From assembly GCA_946626015.1 (NCBI GenBank), contig CAMOTT010000088.1:1-8025 (forward strand): a stretch of 8,025 nucleotides of DNA. Reading direction: 5' to 3'. The translations under genes were made by a program, and so were the position numbers. The DNA is from an uncultured Clostridia bacterium. Its GTDB lineage: Bacteria > Bacillota > Clostridia > Oscillospirales > Acutalibacteraceae. Within the stretch, counting starts at the first letter, position 1; every line of letters begins with the position of its first letter. The notes under the pieces are model-generated. The model saw only the letters and a program-made list of their open reading frames with translations, had not been told where the DNA came from and ran no database searches. Below, piece after piece: positions 1 to 6,074 of the stretch.

Positions 1-842
1 ATGCATACGTCGCCGTAGGGCTGGGCGCAAATATTGAGGGCTACGGTGGAAGCTGAATTAAGACCCTGCCTTGCAAAGCTGGGCATACCCGTACTGATGA
101 TATCCCAGGAAACTCTCGGATTAAAGCTGAAATATTTAAAGGATATCCGGCATTGGGTCTTGCCGGAAACAAACATATAAAGGAGGATAAACATACTGAT
201 ATACTGTGATACCGCCGTGGCTATCCCTGCTCCGGCTATACCCAGCTTGAGTTTAAAGATCAGGATGGGATCAAGGATTATGTTGAGCACACCGCCTGTG
301 GTCAGACCGATGGTCGCAAGCGCCGCCATTCCCTCATAACGCAGAATATTGTTAAGCACACAGCTCAGCGCAAGAGCCGGAGCCGCGATAAATATATACA
401 TACCGTATGTTTTGGAATAGGGCAGGATAGTCTCTGTGCTGCCTATGAGCCGCATGAACGAGGTCAGGTTGGTTATGCCCAGCGCCGAAAATGCGGTGCT
501 CAGGACAAGAGCTTCAAAGAATGCCGTTGATCCGTATATTTTAGCGGATATTTGATCGTTTGCCCCCAGCTTTCGGCTGATATTGCTCCCGGCGCCGTGA
601 CCAAAGGTAAACCCGACAGCCTGAATAAGACCCATCAGGGTAAATACTATGCTTGTTGCTCCGCTTGCCGGGATGCTGATCTCCGAAACGAAATATGTGT
701 CCGCAGCATTGTATATCATGGAGATCATCATGCTTATAACCGTGGGAACGGCAAGACTTGTAACCAATTTTGAAATCGGTGTTTTTGTCATTTTAGCAAA
801 TTGTTCTTCGGAGGAATGTTTGGATGCTCGCAATTTTATCAT
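1..842 (-). CDS. MATE family efflux transporter (partial, N-terminal ~280 residues)
   Basis: My translation of the minus strand is open from the ATG at 842-840 to the window edge, giving 280 residues and no stop. It reads as the N-terminal part of a MATE (multidrug and toxic compound extrusion) antiporter, an inner-membrane protein that exports drugs or cationic compounds against a Na+ or H+ gradient. Visible family landmarks are YNAADTYFVS (residues ~44-53), GHGAGSNISRKLGAND (~81-96), LRYEGM (~167-172), LDPILIF (~190-196) and GIAGAGIATAVSQ (~201-213). Hydrophobic helices lie between them, and a second-half motif begins at ~252 (GMPSFARQGLNSAS). Full-length members are ~450 residues, so about 40% is missing. 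The start is uncertain: the AGGGAG ribosome binding site directly abuts the ATG, but sits 9 bases before an in-frame TTG at 833-831, which is probably the true start. The substrate cannot be predicted. Confidence 0.93.
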   Translation of the reverse strand, partial: MIKLRASKHSSEEQFAKMTKTPISKLVTSLAVPTVISMMISMIYNAADTYFVSEISIPASGATSIVFTLMGLIQAVGFTFGHGAGSNISRKLGANDQISAKIYGSTAFFEALVLSTAFSALGITNLTSFMRLIGSTETILPYSKTYGMYIFIAAPALALSCVLNNILRYEGMAALATIGLTTGGVLNIILDPILIFKLKLGIAGAGIATAVSQYISMFILLYMFVSGKTQCRISFKYFSFNPRVSWDIISTGMPSFARQGLNSASTVALNICAQPYGDVC

Positions 843-866
843 CTCCCTGCCTTAAAATTACCGCCA

Positions 867-895
867 TTGAAAATAAGGGCAAAATATGTTAATAT
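867..895 (+). promoter_or_regulatory. Possible sigma-A promoter for the six-helix membrane protein
   Basis: TTGAAA at 867-872 is followed after 17 bases by TAATAT (890-895), a mediocre -10. It lies about 30 bases upstream of the TTG start at 929, in the 86-base divergent gap shared with the MATE gene. The region is AT-rich, so a chance match is quite possible. I found no convincing minus-strand promoter for the MATE gene in this gap. Confidence 0.3.
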
Positions 896-928
896 AAATA
901 TCACAAGAGAAAAAAGAGGTGTAAAAGG

Positions 929-1528
929 TTGAAAAACAAAATACTTTGTTTAGCGGAAAACAAATATTTTTGTATGTTCTGGAACATTTTTGCCGTTGTT
1001 TACATAACATGGTACGGCGCTTTTCCGAACTGGGCGTCAAATAAACTTTTCGTGGCCACGGCAAGTCAGATCGGTCTGGATTATCCCTGGCATTTCAGAA
1101 TGTGGGGCATATTTTCGGCAATAGCCATTATGCTCAATATTTCATATATGTACCGCAGATACGGTGTTAAATCAAAAGCGGGCAAGATCCTGATGTACAT
1201 AGGCTGCGCCTGTATAATGGTCACCATAACCGTGCCCTCAACAGAAATAATGAGCCTGCAGCTGGTTGTCCACTGGAGCTCGGCTCTGCTTTTTGCGGCC
1301 TTTAATGCGGCTTCAATAGCTGTTTTTCTGCTCAAAATGCGAAAAAGGAGCAAAAAGTTTATTTTAACCTTTGCGGTCTTTATTTTTATGCTCGCGCTGA
1401 TGATAATACTTCTGATAATCTTCGGCAAAAACGGAGCCATCGAAAGCATACCTTACTGGGGAACGTACATAATACTGTTCCTTTCAAACTACACCGGCCT
1501 GTATAAAGAAGCTCTGCCGGAGGCTTAA
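929..1528 (+). CDS. Hypothetical six-helix integral membrane protein
   Basis: A 199-residue protein that I cannot assign to a named family with confidence. Hydrophobic segments at about 13-31, 56-75, 86-103, 111-135, 143-166 and 176-191 predict six membrane helices. Short basic loops (YRRYGVKSKAGK, KMRKRSKK) suggest those parts face the cytoplasm. The pattern resembles DUF998- or Frag1/DRAM-like small membrane proteins only in topology, including a HWSS motif at residues 115-118 in helix 4; that comparison is inference. The start is a TTG at 929, supported by GAGGTG at 916-921, seven bases upstream. It is divergent from the MATE gene and followed 69 bases after its stop by a hairpin terminator, so it appears to be a single-gene unit. 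The coding frame uses the same codon style as its neighbours and the 122-residue minus-strand frame inside it is a shadow. Confidence 0.75.
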   Translation: MKNKILCLAENKYFCMFWNIFAVVYITWYGAFPNWASNKLFVATASQIGLDYPWHFRMWGIFSAIAIMLNISYMYRRYGVKSKAGKILMYIGCACIMVTITVPSTEIMSLQLVVHWSSALLFAAFNAASIAVFLLKMRKRSKKFILTFAVFIFMLALMIILLIIFGKNGAIESIPYWGTYIILFLSNYTGLYKEALPEA

Positions 1529-1596
1529 TGAAAACGAGCCACCGTGCGGCAGCCCGTGAAAAAGCGCAAAAAGTTGAAAGATAATAAATTGTATGT

Positions 1597-1630
1597 AAAA
1601 ATCCCTCAGACAGCAGTCTAAGGGATTTTT
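1597..1630. terminator. Bidirectional intrinsic terminator
   Basis: AAAAATCCCT (1597-1606) pairs perfectly with AGGGATTTTT (1621-1630). Inside it, AGAC (1608-1611) pairs with GTCT (1616-1619) across an AGCA loop, leaving one C/A mismatch. Each strand ends in a run of five T, so it can stop both the membrane-protein transcript coming from the left and the tRNA-Gln transcript coming from the right. Its outermost base at 1630 is also the terminal A of the tRNA's encoded CCA, so the terminator starts where the mature tRNA ends. Confidence 0.88.
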
Positions 1631-1703
1631 GGCAGCGGCACAAGGATTCGAACCTTGAATGACGGAGTCAGAGTCCGGAGTGTTACCGTTACACTATGCC
1701 GCT
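1630..1703 (-). tRNA. tRNA-Gln (anticodon CUG)
   Basis: On the minus strand 74 bases fold as a complete cloverleaf with an encoded CCA end. The acceptor stem is AGCGGCA/TGCCGCT (7 bp), the D stem GTGT/ACAC with loop AACGGTA, the anticodon loop CTCTGAC, the variable loop CATT, and the T arm CAAGG-TTCGAAT-CCTTG, then discriminator G and CCA. Anticodon CTG reads the glutamine codon CAG. Position 27/43 of the anticodon stem is a C/U mismatch; the other four pairs are sound. In most Clostridia tRNA-Gln is charged with glutamate and converted by GatCAB, which is general knowledge and not visible here. It has its own promoter (1758-1731) and terminator (1630-1597), so it is transcribed alone. Confidence 0.97.
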
Positions 1704-1706
1704 ATG

Positions 1707-1720
1707 TGACAACGGTGTCA
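1707..1720 (-). repeat. Short inverted repeat in the tRNA leader
   Basis: On the minus strand TGACA and TGTCA flank CCGT, so the ~20-base 5' leader of the tRNA precursor could form a 5-bp hairpin just before the mature 5' end at 1703. It might affect RNase P processing, or be chance. There is no support beyond the symmetry itself. Confidence 0.35.
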
Positions 1721-1730
1721 ACAGAACATA

Positions 1731-1758
1731 ATTATACACACTTTTTTTGAAAAGTCAA
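1731..1758 (-). promoter_or_regulatory. Sigma-A promoter of tRNA-Gln
   Basis: On the minus strand TTGACT (1758-1753) is followed after 16 bases by a perfect TATAAT (1736-1731). Transcription would start near 1724, about 20 bases before the mature tRNA 5' end, which is typical for a single tRNA gene. It points away from the aconitase promoter; the two -35 boxes are about 70 bases apart. Confidence 0.88.
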
Positions 1759-1770
1759 CACTTCTTCTCA

Positions 1771-1802
1771 AAAAAATAAATAATTTCTTGAATTTATTTT
1801 TT
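1771..1802. repeat. AT-only inverted repeat between two divergent promoters
   Basis: AAAAAATAAAT (1771-1781) is an exact 11-bp inverted copy of ATTTATTTTTT (1792-1802), with a 10-base spacer AATTTCTTGA. It sits midway between the tRNA-Gln -35 box (1753-1758) and the aconitase -35 box (1831-1836). It could be a shared regulator site, an AT-rich UP-element-like region that helps both promoters, or only the result of very AT-rich composition. No known operator is recognised. Confidence 0.5.
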
Positions 1803-1830
1803 GCTTTTCCGAATTTGTTGCTTCAACGCA

Positions 1831-1859
1831 TTGACAAAACGCCTTGAAAATAATATAAT
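1831..1859 (+). promoter_or_regulatory. Consensus sigma-A promoter of the aconitase operon
   Basis: TTGACA (1831-1836), a 17-base spacer and TATAAT (1854-1859) match the housekeeping consensus at all twelve positions with ideal spacing. Transcription should start near 1866, giving a ~40-base leader before the aconitase ATG. That leader is too short for a riboswitch or T-box, so any metabolite control must act at the promoter, or the operon is strongly constitutive. This placement also excludes the upstream in-frame TTG at 1863 as the start codon. Confidence 0.93.
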
Positions 1860-1904
1860 TTTTTGTTAGTAATTGAAATCTATTATCATAAACGGAGGAC
1901 AAAA

Positions 1905-3839
1905 ATGGGATACAATATTGCTCAAAAATTGATCAGCAGCCATTTGCTTTCCGGCGAAATGAAGGTCGGCAGCGAAATAGGTCTGAGAATAGACCAAACG
2001 CTTACGCAGGACGCTACCGGAACAATGGCTTATCTTGAATTTGAGGCCATGGGCGTGGAGAGAGTAAAGACGGAATTGTCCGTGGCTTACATTGACCATA
2101 ACACATTGCAGACCGGCTTTGAGAATGCTGACGATCACCGCTTTATCCAGAGCTGCGCGAGGAAAAGGGGAGTTCGCTTCTCAAGACCCGGCAACGGCAT
2201 CTGCCACCAGGTGCATCTTGAGAGATTCGGAATACCCGGCAAAACCCTTATCGGTTCGGACAGCCACACCCCCACAGGCGGCGGTATCGGTATGCTTGCC
2301 ATGGGCGCAGGGGGACTTGACGTTGCCGTTGCCATGGGCGGCGGAGCTTATTACATAACCATGCCAAAGGTCACCCTGATAAAACTTGAGGGCAAACTCA
2401 AGCCCTGGGTCGCAGCAAAGGATATAATCCTCAAGGTTCTTTCCATAATGTCCGTCAAGGGCGGCGTTGGCAAGATAATCGAATACGGGGGAGAGGGAGT
2501 CAAAACTCTTTCTGTTCCCGAGCGCGCAACCATCACCAATATGGGCGCCGAGCTTGGCGCTACTACATCCGTTTTCCCTTCGGATGATATTACAAAGGCC
2601 TTCCTTAAGGCGCAGGACAGGGAGAAGGATTGGGTCGAGCTGCTGCCTGACGGGGACGCGGAGTATGACGAGGTCATAACCATAGACCTTTCTACGCTTG
2701 AGCCATTGGCGGCAATGCCCCATATGCCGGATAACGTCAAAACCGTTTCCGAAATAGGGCCGATAAAGGTGGATCAGGTCTGCATCGGCTCCTGCACCAA
2801 TTCTTCATTGCTGGATATGCTCAAGGTTGCGGCTATCCTCAAGGGCAAGACCGTACACCCCAACGTGAGCCTTTCAATTGCTCCCGGCTCAAAGCAGGTT
2901 CTCAATATGCTTTCCCTCAACGGCGCGCTCTCCGATATGATCTCTGCCGGAGCTCGTATCCTTGAATCGGCCTGCGGTCCATGCATTGGTATGGGTCAGT
3001 CGCCGAATTCCATGGGTATATCCCTCCGTACCTTTAACAGAAACTTTGAGGGTCGTTCCGGAACCGCAGACGCCGGCATTTTCCTTGTCAGCCCGGAGGT
3101 CGCAGCGGCCTCAGCCCTGACCGGCGTTCTGACCGATCCCAGGACTTTGGGTGAAATGCCAAAAATAACTATGCCCTCCAAATTTATCGTTAATGATAAT
3201 TCTGTTCTTATGCCCGCCTCTCCGGAGGAAGCAAAGGATGTGGAGGTGCTTTACGGCCCCAACATAAAGCCCTTCCCCTCAAGCGAGGCTATGCCGGAGA
3301 GCATCACGGCAAAGGCCGTGCTCAAGGTTGGGGACAATATCACAACAGACCACATTATGCCGGCAGGCGCAAAGATACTTCCTTACCGTTCAAATATTCC
3401 CTATCTTTCAAAGTTCTGTTTCAGACAGTGCGATGAAAATTTTGCCGAGCATTGCAAGCAGGCAGGAAAGGGCATAATTATAGGAGGAGCCAACTACGGC
3501 CAGGGTTCCTCAAGAGAACACGCCGCTCTTGTGCCCCTGTATCTCGGCATCAAAGCGGTGATCACAAAATCCTTTGCAAGGATCCATTGCGCGAACCTTG
3601 TAAACGCCGGAATAATTCCATTTACCTTTGCCAATGCCGAAGATTATGAAAAAATAAATGTGGGCGATGAGCTCTGTCTTGAAAACATCCGCAATATCAT
3701 CAAAAACAACGGCAAAGCCGTTTTGAAGAATATCACAAAATCAGAAGAATATGTCCTGACTTATGATATCTCGGCAAGACAGCGTGATATTCTCCTTGCA
3801 GGCGGTCTGCTTGACTACACCCGCGAGAACAGTAAATAA
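1905..3839 (+). CDS. Aconitate hydratase (aconitase), single-chain [4Fe-4S] enzyme
   Basis: A 644-residue cytoplasmic enzyme converting citrate to isocitrate through cis-aconitate. Domains 1-3 occupy about residues 1-420 and the C-terminal swivel domain about 465-640, in one chain. Cluster-ligand cysteines appear as C297 in GSCTNS and C357/C360 in ESACGPCIG. Active-site motifs include DHN (64-66), GSDSHTPTGGG (117-127), DNITTDHIMPAG (477-488) and GQGSSREHAAL (532-542). The length and motif style fit the shorter (~640-residue) bacterial aconitases rather than the ~890-residue AcnA type; 3-isopropylmalate dehydratase normally has two separate subunits. The ATG at 1905 has GGAGGA six bases upstream; an in-frame TTG at 1863 precedes the predicted transcription start and is rejected. 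It is the first gene of an operon with isocitrate dehydrogenase two genes downstream, which supports aconitase over homoaconitase. Usual symbols would be acn/acnA; I leave the symbol open because the subtype is uncertain. Confidence 0.95.
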   Translation: MGYNIAQKLISSHLLSGEMKVGSEIGLRIDQTLTQDATGTMAYLEFEAMGVERVKTELSVAYIDHNTLQTGFENADDHRFIQSCARKRGVRFSRPGNGICHQVHLERFGIPGKTLIGSDSHTPTGGGIGMLAMGAGGLDVAVAMGGGAYYITMPKVTLIKLEGKLKPWVAAKDIILKVLSIMSVKGGVGKIIEYGGEGVKTLSVPERATITNMGAELGATTSVFPSDDITKAFLKAQDREKDWVELLPDGDAEYDEVITIDLSTLEPLAAMPHMPDNVKTVSEIGPIKVDQVCIGSCTNSSLLDMLKVAAILKGKTVHPNVSLSIAPGSKQVLNMLSLNGALSDMISAGARILESACGPCIGMGQSPNSMGISLRTFNRNFEGRSGTADAGIFLVSPEVAAASALTGVLTDPRTLGEMPKITMPSKFIVNDNSVLMPASPEEAKDVEVLYGPNIKPFPSSEAMPESITAKAVLKVGDNITTDHIMPAGAKILPYRSNIPYLSKFCFRQCDENFAEHCKQAGKGIIIGGANYGQGSSREHAALVPLYLGIKAVITKSFARIHCANLVNAGIIPFTFANAEDYEKINVGDELCLENIRNIIKNNGKAVLKNITKSEEYVLTYDISARQRDILLAGGLLDYTRENSK

Positions 3840-3853
3840 GGCGGTATGATACT

Positions 3854-4444
3854 ATGAAAAAATATTTTTCCTTGATTTTGGCGCTTCTTTTATGCCTGTC
3901 CTTTGCCGCTTGCTCCGGCGCAGGAAAAAACGCCATCAACAACTCCGATTTTAAGGTTTCGGACTATGAGGACGGTATCTCTGTTGACGGCTATGTGGGT
4001 CAGGCGGAGGATGTTGTGATCCCCTCAAAAATCAACGGCAAGAAGGTTCGGGCCATCGGCGCAAACGCTTTCAGGAAAGACAGGGTCCTTACCTCTGTCC
4101 GGATCCCCGATACAGTTAAGGAGATAGGGGATTACGCTTTCTATTATTGCGAAAAGCTTACAGCCGTAGAAATTGGCAGCGAAGTGGAAACCATCGGCAA
4201 ATACGCCTTTGGAAACTCATACGCAATAACGAGCTTTACCATTAACGGCAAGGCTCTCAAGAGAATATCCGATTACGCATTTTCACACGTTGAAAGTCTT
4301 GAGTATATCAAGTTCCCGGAGAATGTTGAGTTCGTTGGCGCAGGAGCTTTTGAAGACGCGTTCCAGCTCACATTGGGCGTAAAGGAAGGCTCATATCTGC
4401 ACAACTATGCCAAGGAAAACGAGATACCGTTTATCGCATATTAA
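3854..4444 (+). CDS. BspA-type leucine-rich-repeat surface lipoprotein
   Basis: A 196-residue predicted lipoprotein. Residues 1-19 form a signal peptide (MKKY, then a Leu-rich core) ending in the lipobox FAAC, with C20 as the lipidated cysteine, so the protein should be anchored on the outer face of the membrane. Residues ~45-175 carry five LRR_5 (BspA/TpLRR-type) repeats of 23-24 residues marked by IGANAF (68-73), IGDYAF (91-96), IGKYAF (114-119), ISDYAF (138-143) and VGAGAF (161-166), alternating with short strands such as LTSVRIPDTV. The C-terminal EGSYLHNYAKEN (178-189) is the usual cap of such repeats. The family is associated with surface binding; no ligand can be named. The start lies 14 bases after the aconitase stop, and its weak AAGGCGGT site overlaps that stop, suggesting translational coupling. 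Its place between two TCA-cycle enzymes is unusual. Confidence 0.92.
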   Translation: MKKYFSLILALLLCLSFAACSGAGKNAINNSDFKVSDYEDGISVDGYVGQAEDVVIPSKINGKKVRAIGANAFRKDRVLTSVRIPDTVKEIGDYAFYYCEKLTAVEIGSEVETIGKYAFGNSYAITSFTINGKALKRISDYAFSHVESLEYIKFPENVEFVGAGAFEDAFQLTLGVKEGSYLHNYAKENEIPFIAY

Positions 4445-4467
4445 ATTTTATCAGAGGTGACTGTCTT

Positions 4468-5634
4468 ATGAACGAATCAGCAGTAAAAAACGCGGTGGAA
4501 AAATTTGAAGCTTTAGTCCGCGCTCAGCTCGAGAGAGCCGAGAATATCAAAGCTCAGGGAGATTTTGTGGATTACAAGGCTCTGGATAAGATCATCATCG
4601 GCGTGTGCGGCGGCGACGGGATCGGCCCCATCATTACAAAGGAATCGGCAAGAGTTCTTCAGTTTATCCTTGAGGATAAGGTAAAGGCCGGTAAGATCGA
4701 GTTCAAATACATAGACGGTCTTACCATCGAAAACAGAGTCAAGGCCAACAAGGCCATACCCGATGACGTTCTCGAGGAGCTCAAATCCTGTCACGTTATC
4801 CTCAAAGGCCCCACAACCACACCCCAGGCCGGCGATCCCTGGCCGAATATAGAAAGCGCCAACGTGGCAATGCGTAAAGCCCTTGACCTTTTCGCAAACC
4901 TCAGGCCGGTAAAAGTTCCGGAGGAGGGGATAGACTGGACATTTTTCCGCGAGAACACGGAAGGCTCCTACGCTGTGGGTTCAAACGGCGTCCATGTTAC
5001 CGATGATCTTGCCATGGACTTTGTGGTCACCACTCAGGAGGGCACGGAGCGTATAGCGAAGCTTGCCTATGAGTATGCCAAAAGGAACGGCAAAAACAGA
5101 GTTTCCATCGTAACAAAAGCAAACGTCATCAAAACTACGGACGGAAAATTCCTCAACATATGCAAGAATATCGGCAAGGATTACCCGGATATCACCACCG
5201 ACGAGTGGTATATCGACATTATGACCGCAAAGCTTATCGACAAAAAGCGCCGCACAGATTTCAGGGTATTTATCCTGCCCAATCTTTACGGTGACATCAT
5301 TACCGACGAGGCCGCTGAATTCCAGGGCGGCGTGGGTACAGCAGGCAGCGCGAATATTGGCAAAAAGTATGCTATGTTTGAGGCTATACACGGCTCTGCT
5401 CCCCGTATGATAAGGGAGGGCAGGGGCGCTTACGCCGATCCCTGTTCGATGCTCAGGGCAACTGTCATGCTCCTTTCCCATATCGGAGAGCAGGAGAAGG
5501 CCGATCTGCTTGAGCGCGCATTGGATATTTGTATGTTAGAAGAGAAGAAGCTTACCATCACCGGCCGCGACACAGGCTGTACCTGTTCGGAATTCGGCGA
5601 TTACGTTATGGAGACCCTCAAGAAGCTGGTTTAA
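4468..5634 (+). CDS. icd: Isocitrate dehydrogenase (beta-decarboxylating dehydrogenase family)
   Basis: A 388-residue cytoplasmic enzyme of the isocitrate/isopropylmalate dehydrogenase family, predicted to oxidise isocitrate to 2-oxoglutarate. GGDGIGP (48-54) is the N-terminal family motif. Substrate-site residues match isocitrate dehydrogenase: S130, N132, R136 and R146 within ESANVAMRKALDLFANLR, plus R161 in FRENTEG; isopropylmalate enzymes lack this Ser/Asn pair. K217 (VTKAN) and D276/D280 (NLYGDIITD) are the expected catalytic and metal residues. Cofactor choice is unclear: HGSAP (309-313 region) is followed by Arg-Met, not the Asp of NAD enzymes or the Lys-Tyr of E. coli NADP enzyme, and there is a short insertion before ADP (323-325). 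About 35 residues precede the core fold. AGAGGTGA (4453-4460) lies seven bases before the ATG. It is the last gene of the aconitase operon, 23 bases after the lipoprotein, and is followed by a terminator. Confidence 0.92.
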   Translation: MNESAVKNAVEKFEALVRAQLERAENIKAQGDFVDYKALDKIIIGVCGGDGIGPIITKESARVLQFILEDKVKAGKIEFKYIDGLTIENRVKANKAIPDDVLEELKSCHVILKGPTTTPQAGDPWPNIESANVAMRKALDLFANLRPVKVPEEGIDWTFFRENTEGSYAVGSNGVHVTDDLAMDFVVTTQEGTERIAKLAYEYAKRNGKNRVSIVTKANVIKTTDGKFLNICKNIGKDYPDITTDEWYIDIMTAKLIDKKRRTDFRVFILPNLYGDIITDEAAEFQGGVGTAGSANIGKKYAMFEAIHGSAPRMIREGRGAYADPCSMLRATVMLLSHIGEQEKADLLERALDICMLEEKKLTITGRDTGCTCSEFGDYVMETLKKLV

Positions 5635-5647
5635 AAATACAATGAAG

Positions 5648-5685
5648 AGAGGAGCAGTCTGTTGTGAACTGCTCCTTTTTCTTTG
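5648..5685 (+). terminator. Intrinsic terminator of the aconitase-isocitrate dehydrogenase operon
   Basis: GGAGCAGT (5651-5658) pairs exactly with ACTGCTCC (5668-5675) across a nine-base loop, extended by A-T and G-T pairs at its base, and is followed by TTTTTCTTT. It begins 13 bases after the isocitrate dehydrogenase stop codon. On the other strand the stem is followed by TCTCTTCATT, a poorer U-tract, so it may only partly stop the convergent spoVM transcript. Confidence 0.92.
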
Positions 5686-5695
5686 AAAAGCACTG

Positions 5696-5782
5696 CTATA
5701 CGGCGTCGGTTTTCTTGATACCGAATATAAGCCTCAGCAAACCTCTCAACGCCTTAGGACTTCTCAGAACGACTATTTTCAT
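5696..5782 (-). CDS. spoVM: Stage V sporulation protein M (SpoVM-like, 28 residues)
   Basis: The minus strand from the ATG at 5782-5780 to TAG (5698-5696) encodes 28 residues, starting MKIVVLRSPK and containing RGLLRLIFG before a basic tail. Set against the 26-residue B. subtilis SpoVM as I remember it, the two align without gaps and share M1, K2, P9, K10, L12, G14, R17, G21 and D26, with hydrophobic or basic residues conserved at most other places. In the family this amphipathic helix sits flat on the forespore membrane, prefers positive curvature, needs Pro9, and anchors the SpoIVA ATPase that starts spore coat assembly. AGGGGTGAT (5796-5788) lies five bases before the start, a good ribosome binding site. 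It follows a small membrane protein gene by 22 bases, so the two are likely co-transcribed. It is too short for most gene callers. In Bacillus the gene is made in the mother cell under sigma-E; I could not find a clear sigma-E promoter here. Confidence 0.85.
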   Translation of the reverse strand: MKIVVLRSPKALRGLLRLIFGIKKTDAV

Positions 5783-5804
5783 ACTTGATCACCCCTATAA
5801 AGTG

Positions 5805-5954
5805 TCAGCACCTGCTGTTTGCGGTTATCCCGGCAATTATGAGCAAAACGGCAATTATTACCACGATGATTGTGCTGGTAAAAAATCTTCCCGTTATCAA
5901 TCCAAGGCTGAAGGCAACGCACAGGGAGCCGTTAAGTCTTTGTCTGCGTCTCAT
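5805..5954 (-). CDS. Small single-helix membrane protein upstream of spoVM
   Basis: From the ATG at 5954 to TGA (5807-5805) the minus strand encodes 49 residues. A basic N-terminus (MRRRQR) is followed by CVAFSLGLITGRFF and a strongly hydrophobic stretch (STIIVVIIAVLLIIAGI), ending NSRC. This looks like the short glycine- and hydrophobic-rich membrane proteins common in Clostridia genomes; I know no function for them. An in-frame TTG at 5993 would add 13 residues, but the polar extension does not look like part of such a protein. The ATG itself has only a weak site (GGAAACGG) upstream, so the start is uncertain. The 22-base gap to spoVM suggests one transcript and possibly a sporulation role, by association only. 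The overlapping plus-strand 124-residue frame (5664-6038) is low-complexity shadow sequence across both small genes. Confidence 0.65.
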   Translation of the reverse strand: MRRRQRLNGSLCVAFSLGLITGRFFTSTIIVVIIAVLLIIAGITANSRC

Positions 5955-6074
5955 CACATCACCGTTTCCGTAAAGTTTTATCTCAAACAGCAAATTGCTG
6001 CCCTGATTTCATTATATACGAAGCTGATTTTTCTGTGAGTAAAATTTAATGCACAAAAAATTATAATTGTAATG
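5955..6074. other. Divergent intergenic region, spoVM pair versus VTT gene
   Basis: This AT-rich stretch, with the VTT promoter next to it, separates the minus-strand spoVM pair from the plus-strand VTT gene. It must hold the promoter of the minus-strand pair. Two TATAAT hexamers occur on the minus strand (6065-6060 and 6016-6011). The second has CTCACA (6039-6034) 17 bases upstream, a four-of-six match to the sigma-A -35. I saw no clear sigma-E type pair of boxes, so the promoter is left unassigned. No RNA gene is evident. Confidence 0.4.

Noticed and set aside
552..855. Two short plus-strand open frames (73 and 68 residues)
   Set aside because: They are antisense to the MATE gene, whose motifs are clear on the minus strand.
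1863..1904. Upstream TTG start adding 14 residues to aconitase
   Set aside because: It falls before the predicted transcription start of a consensus promoter and has no ribosome binding site, while the ATG at 1905 has an ideal one.
1866..1904. Riboswitch or T-box leader ahead of aconitase
   Set aside because: The predicted leader is only about 40 bases and shows no stem-loop or anti-terminator.
2181..2723. Minus-strand open frame of 180 residues
   Set aside because: It lies wholly inside the aconitase gene, whose conserved motifs span this region; it is a codon-bias shadow.
4981..5481. Minus-strand open frame of 166 residues
   Set aside because: It is antisense to the conserved core of isocitrate dehydrogenase and shows no recognisable protein features.
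5664..6038. Plus-strand open frame of 124 residues downstream of isocitrate dehydrogenase
   Set aside because: It begins inside the terminator hairpin, has no ribosome binding site and no family character, and runs opposite two better-supported small minus-strand genes.
5955..6060. Sigma-E promoter upstream of the spoVM pair
   Set aside because: I looked for a CATACAAT-like -10 with a suitably spaced -35; the nearest candidate (CGTATATAAT at 6020-6011) lacks a matching -35, so I do not call it.
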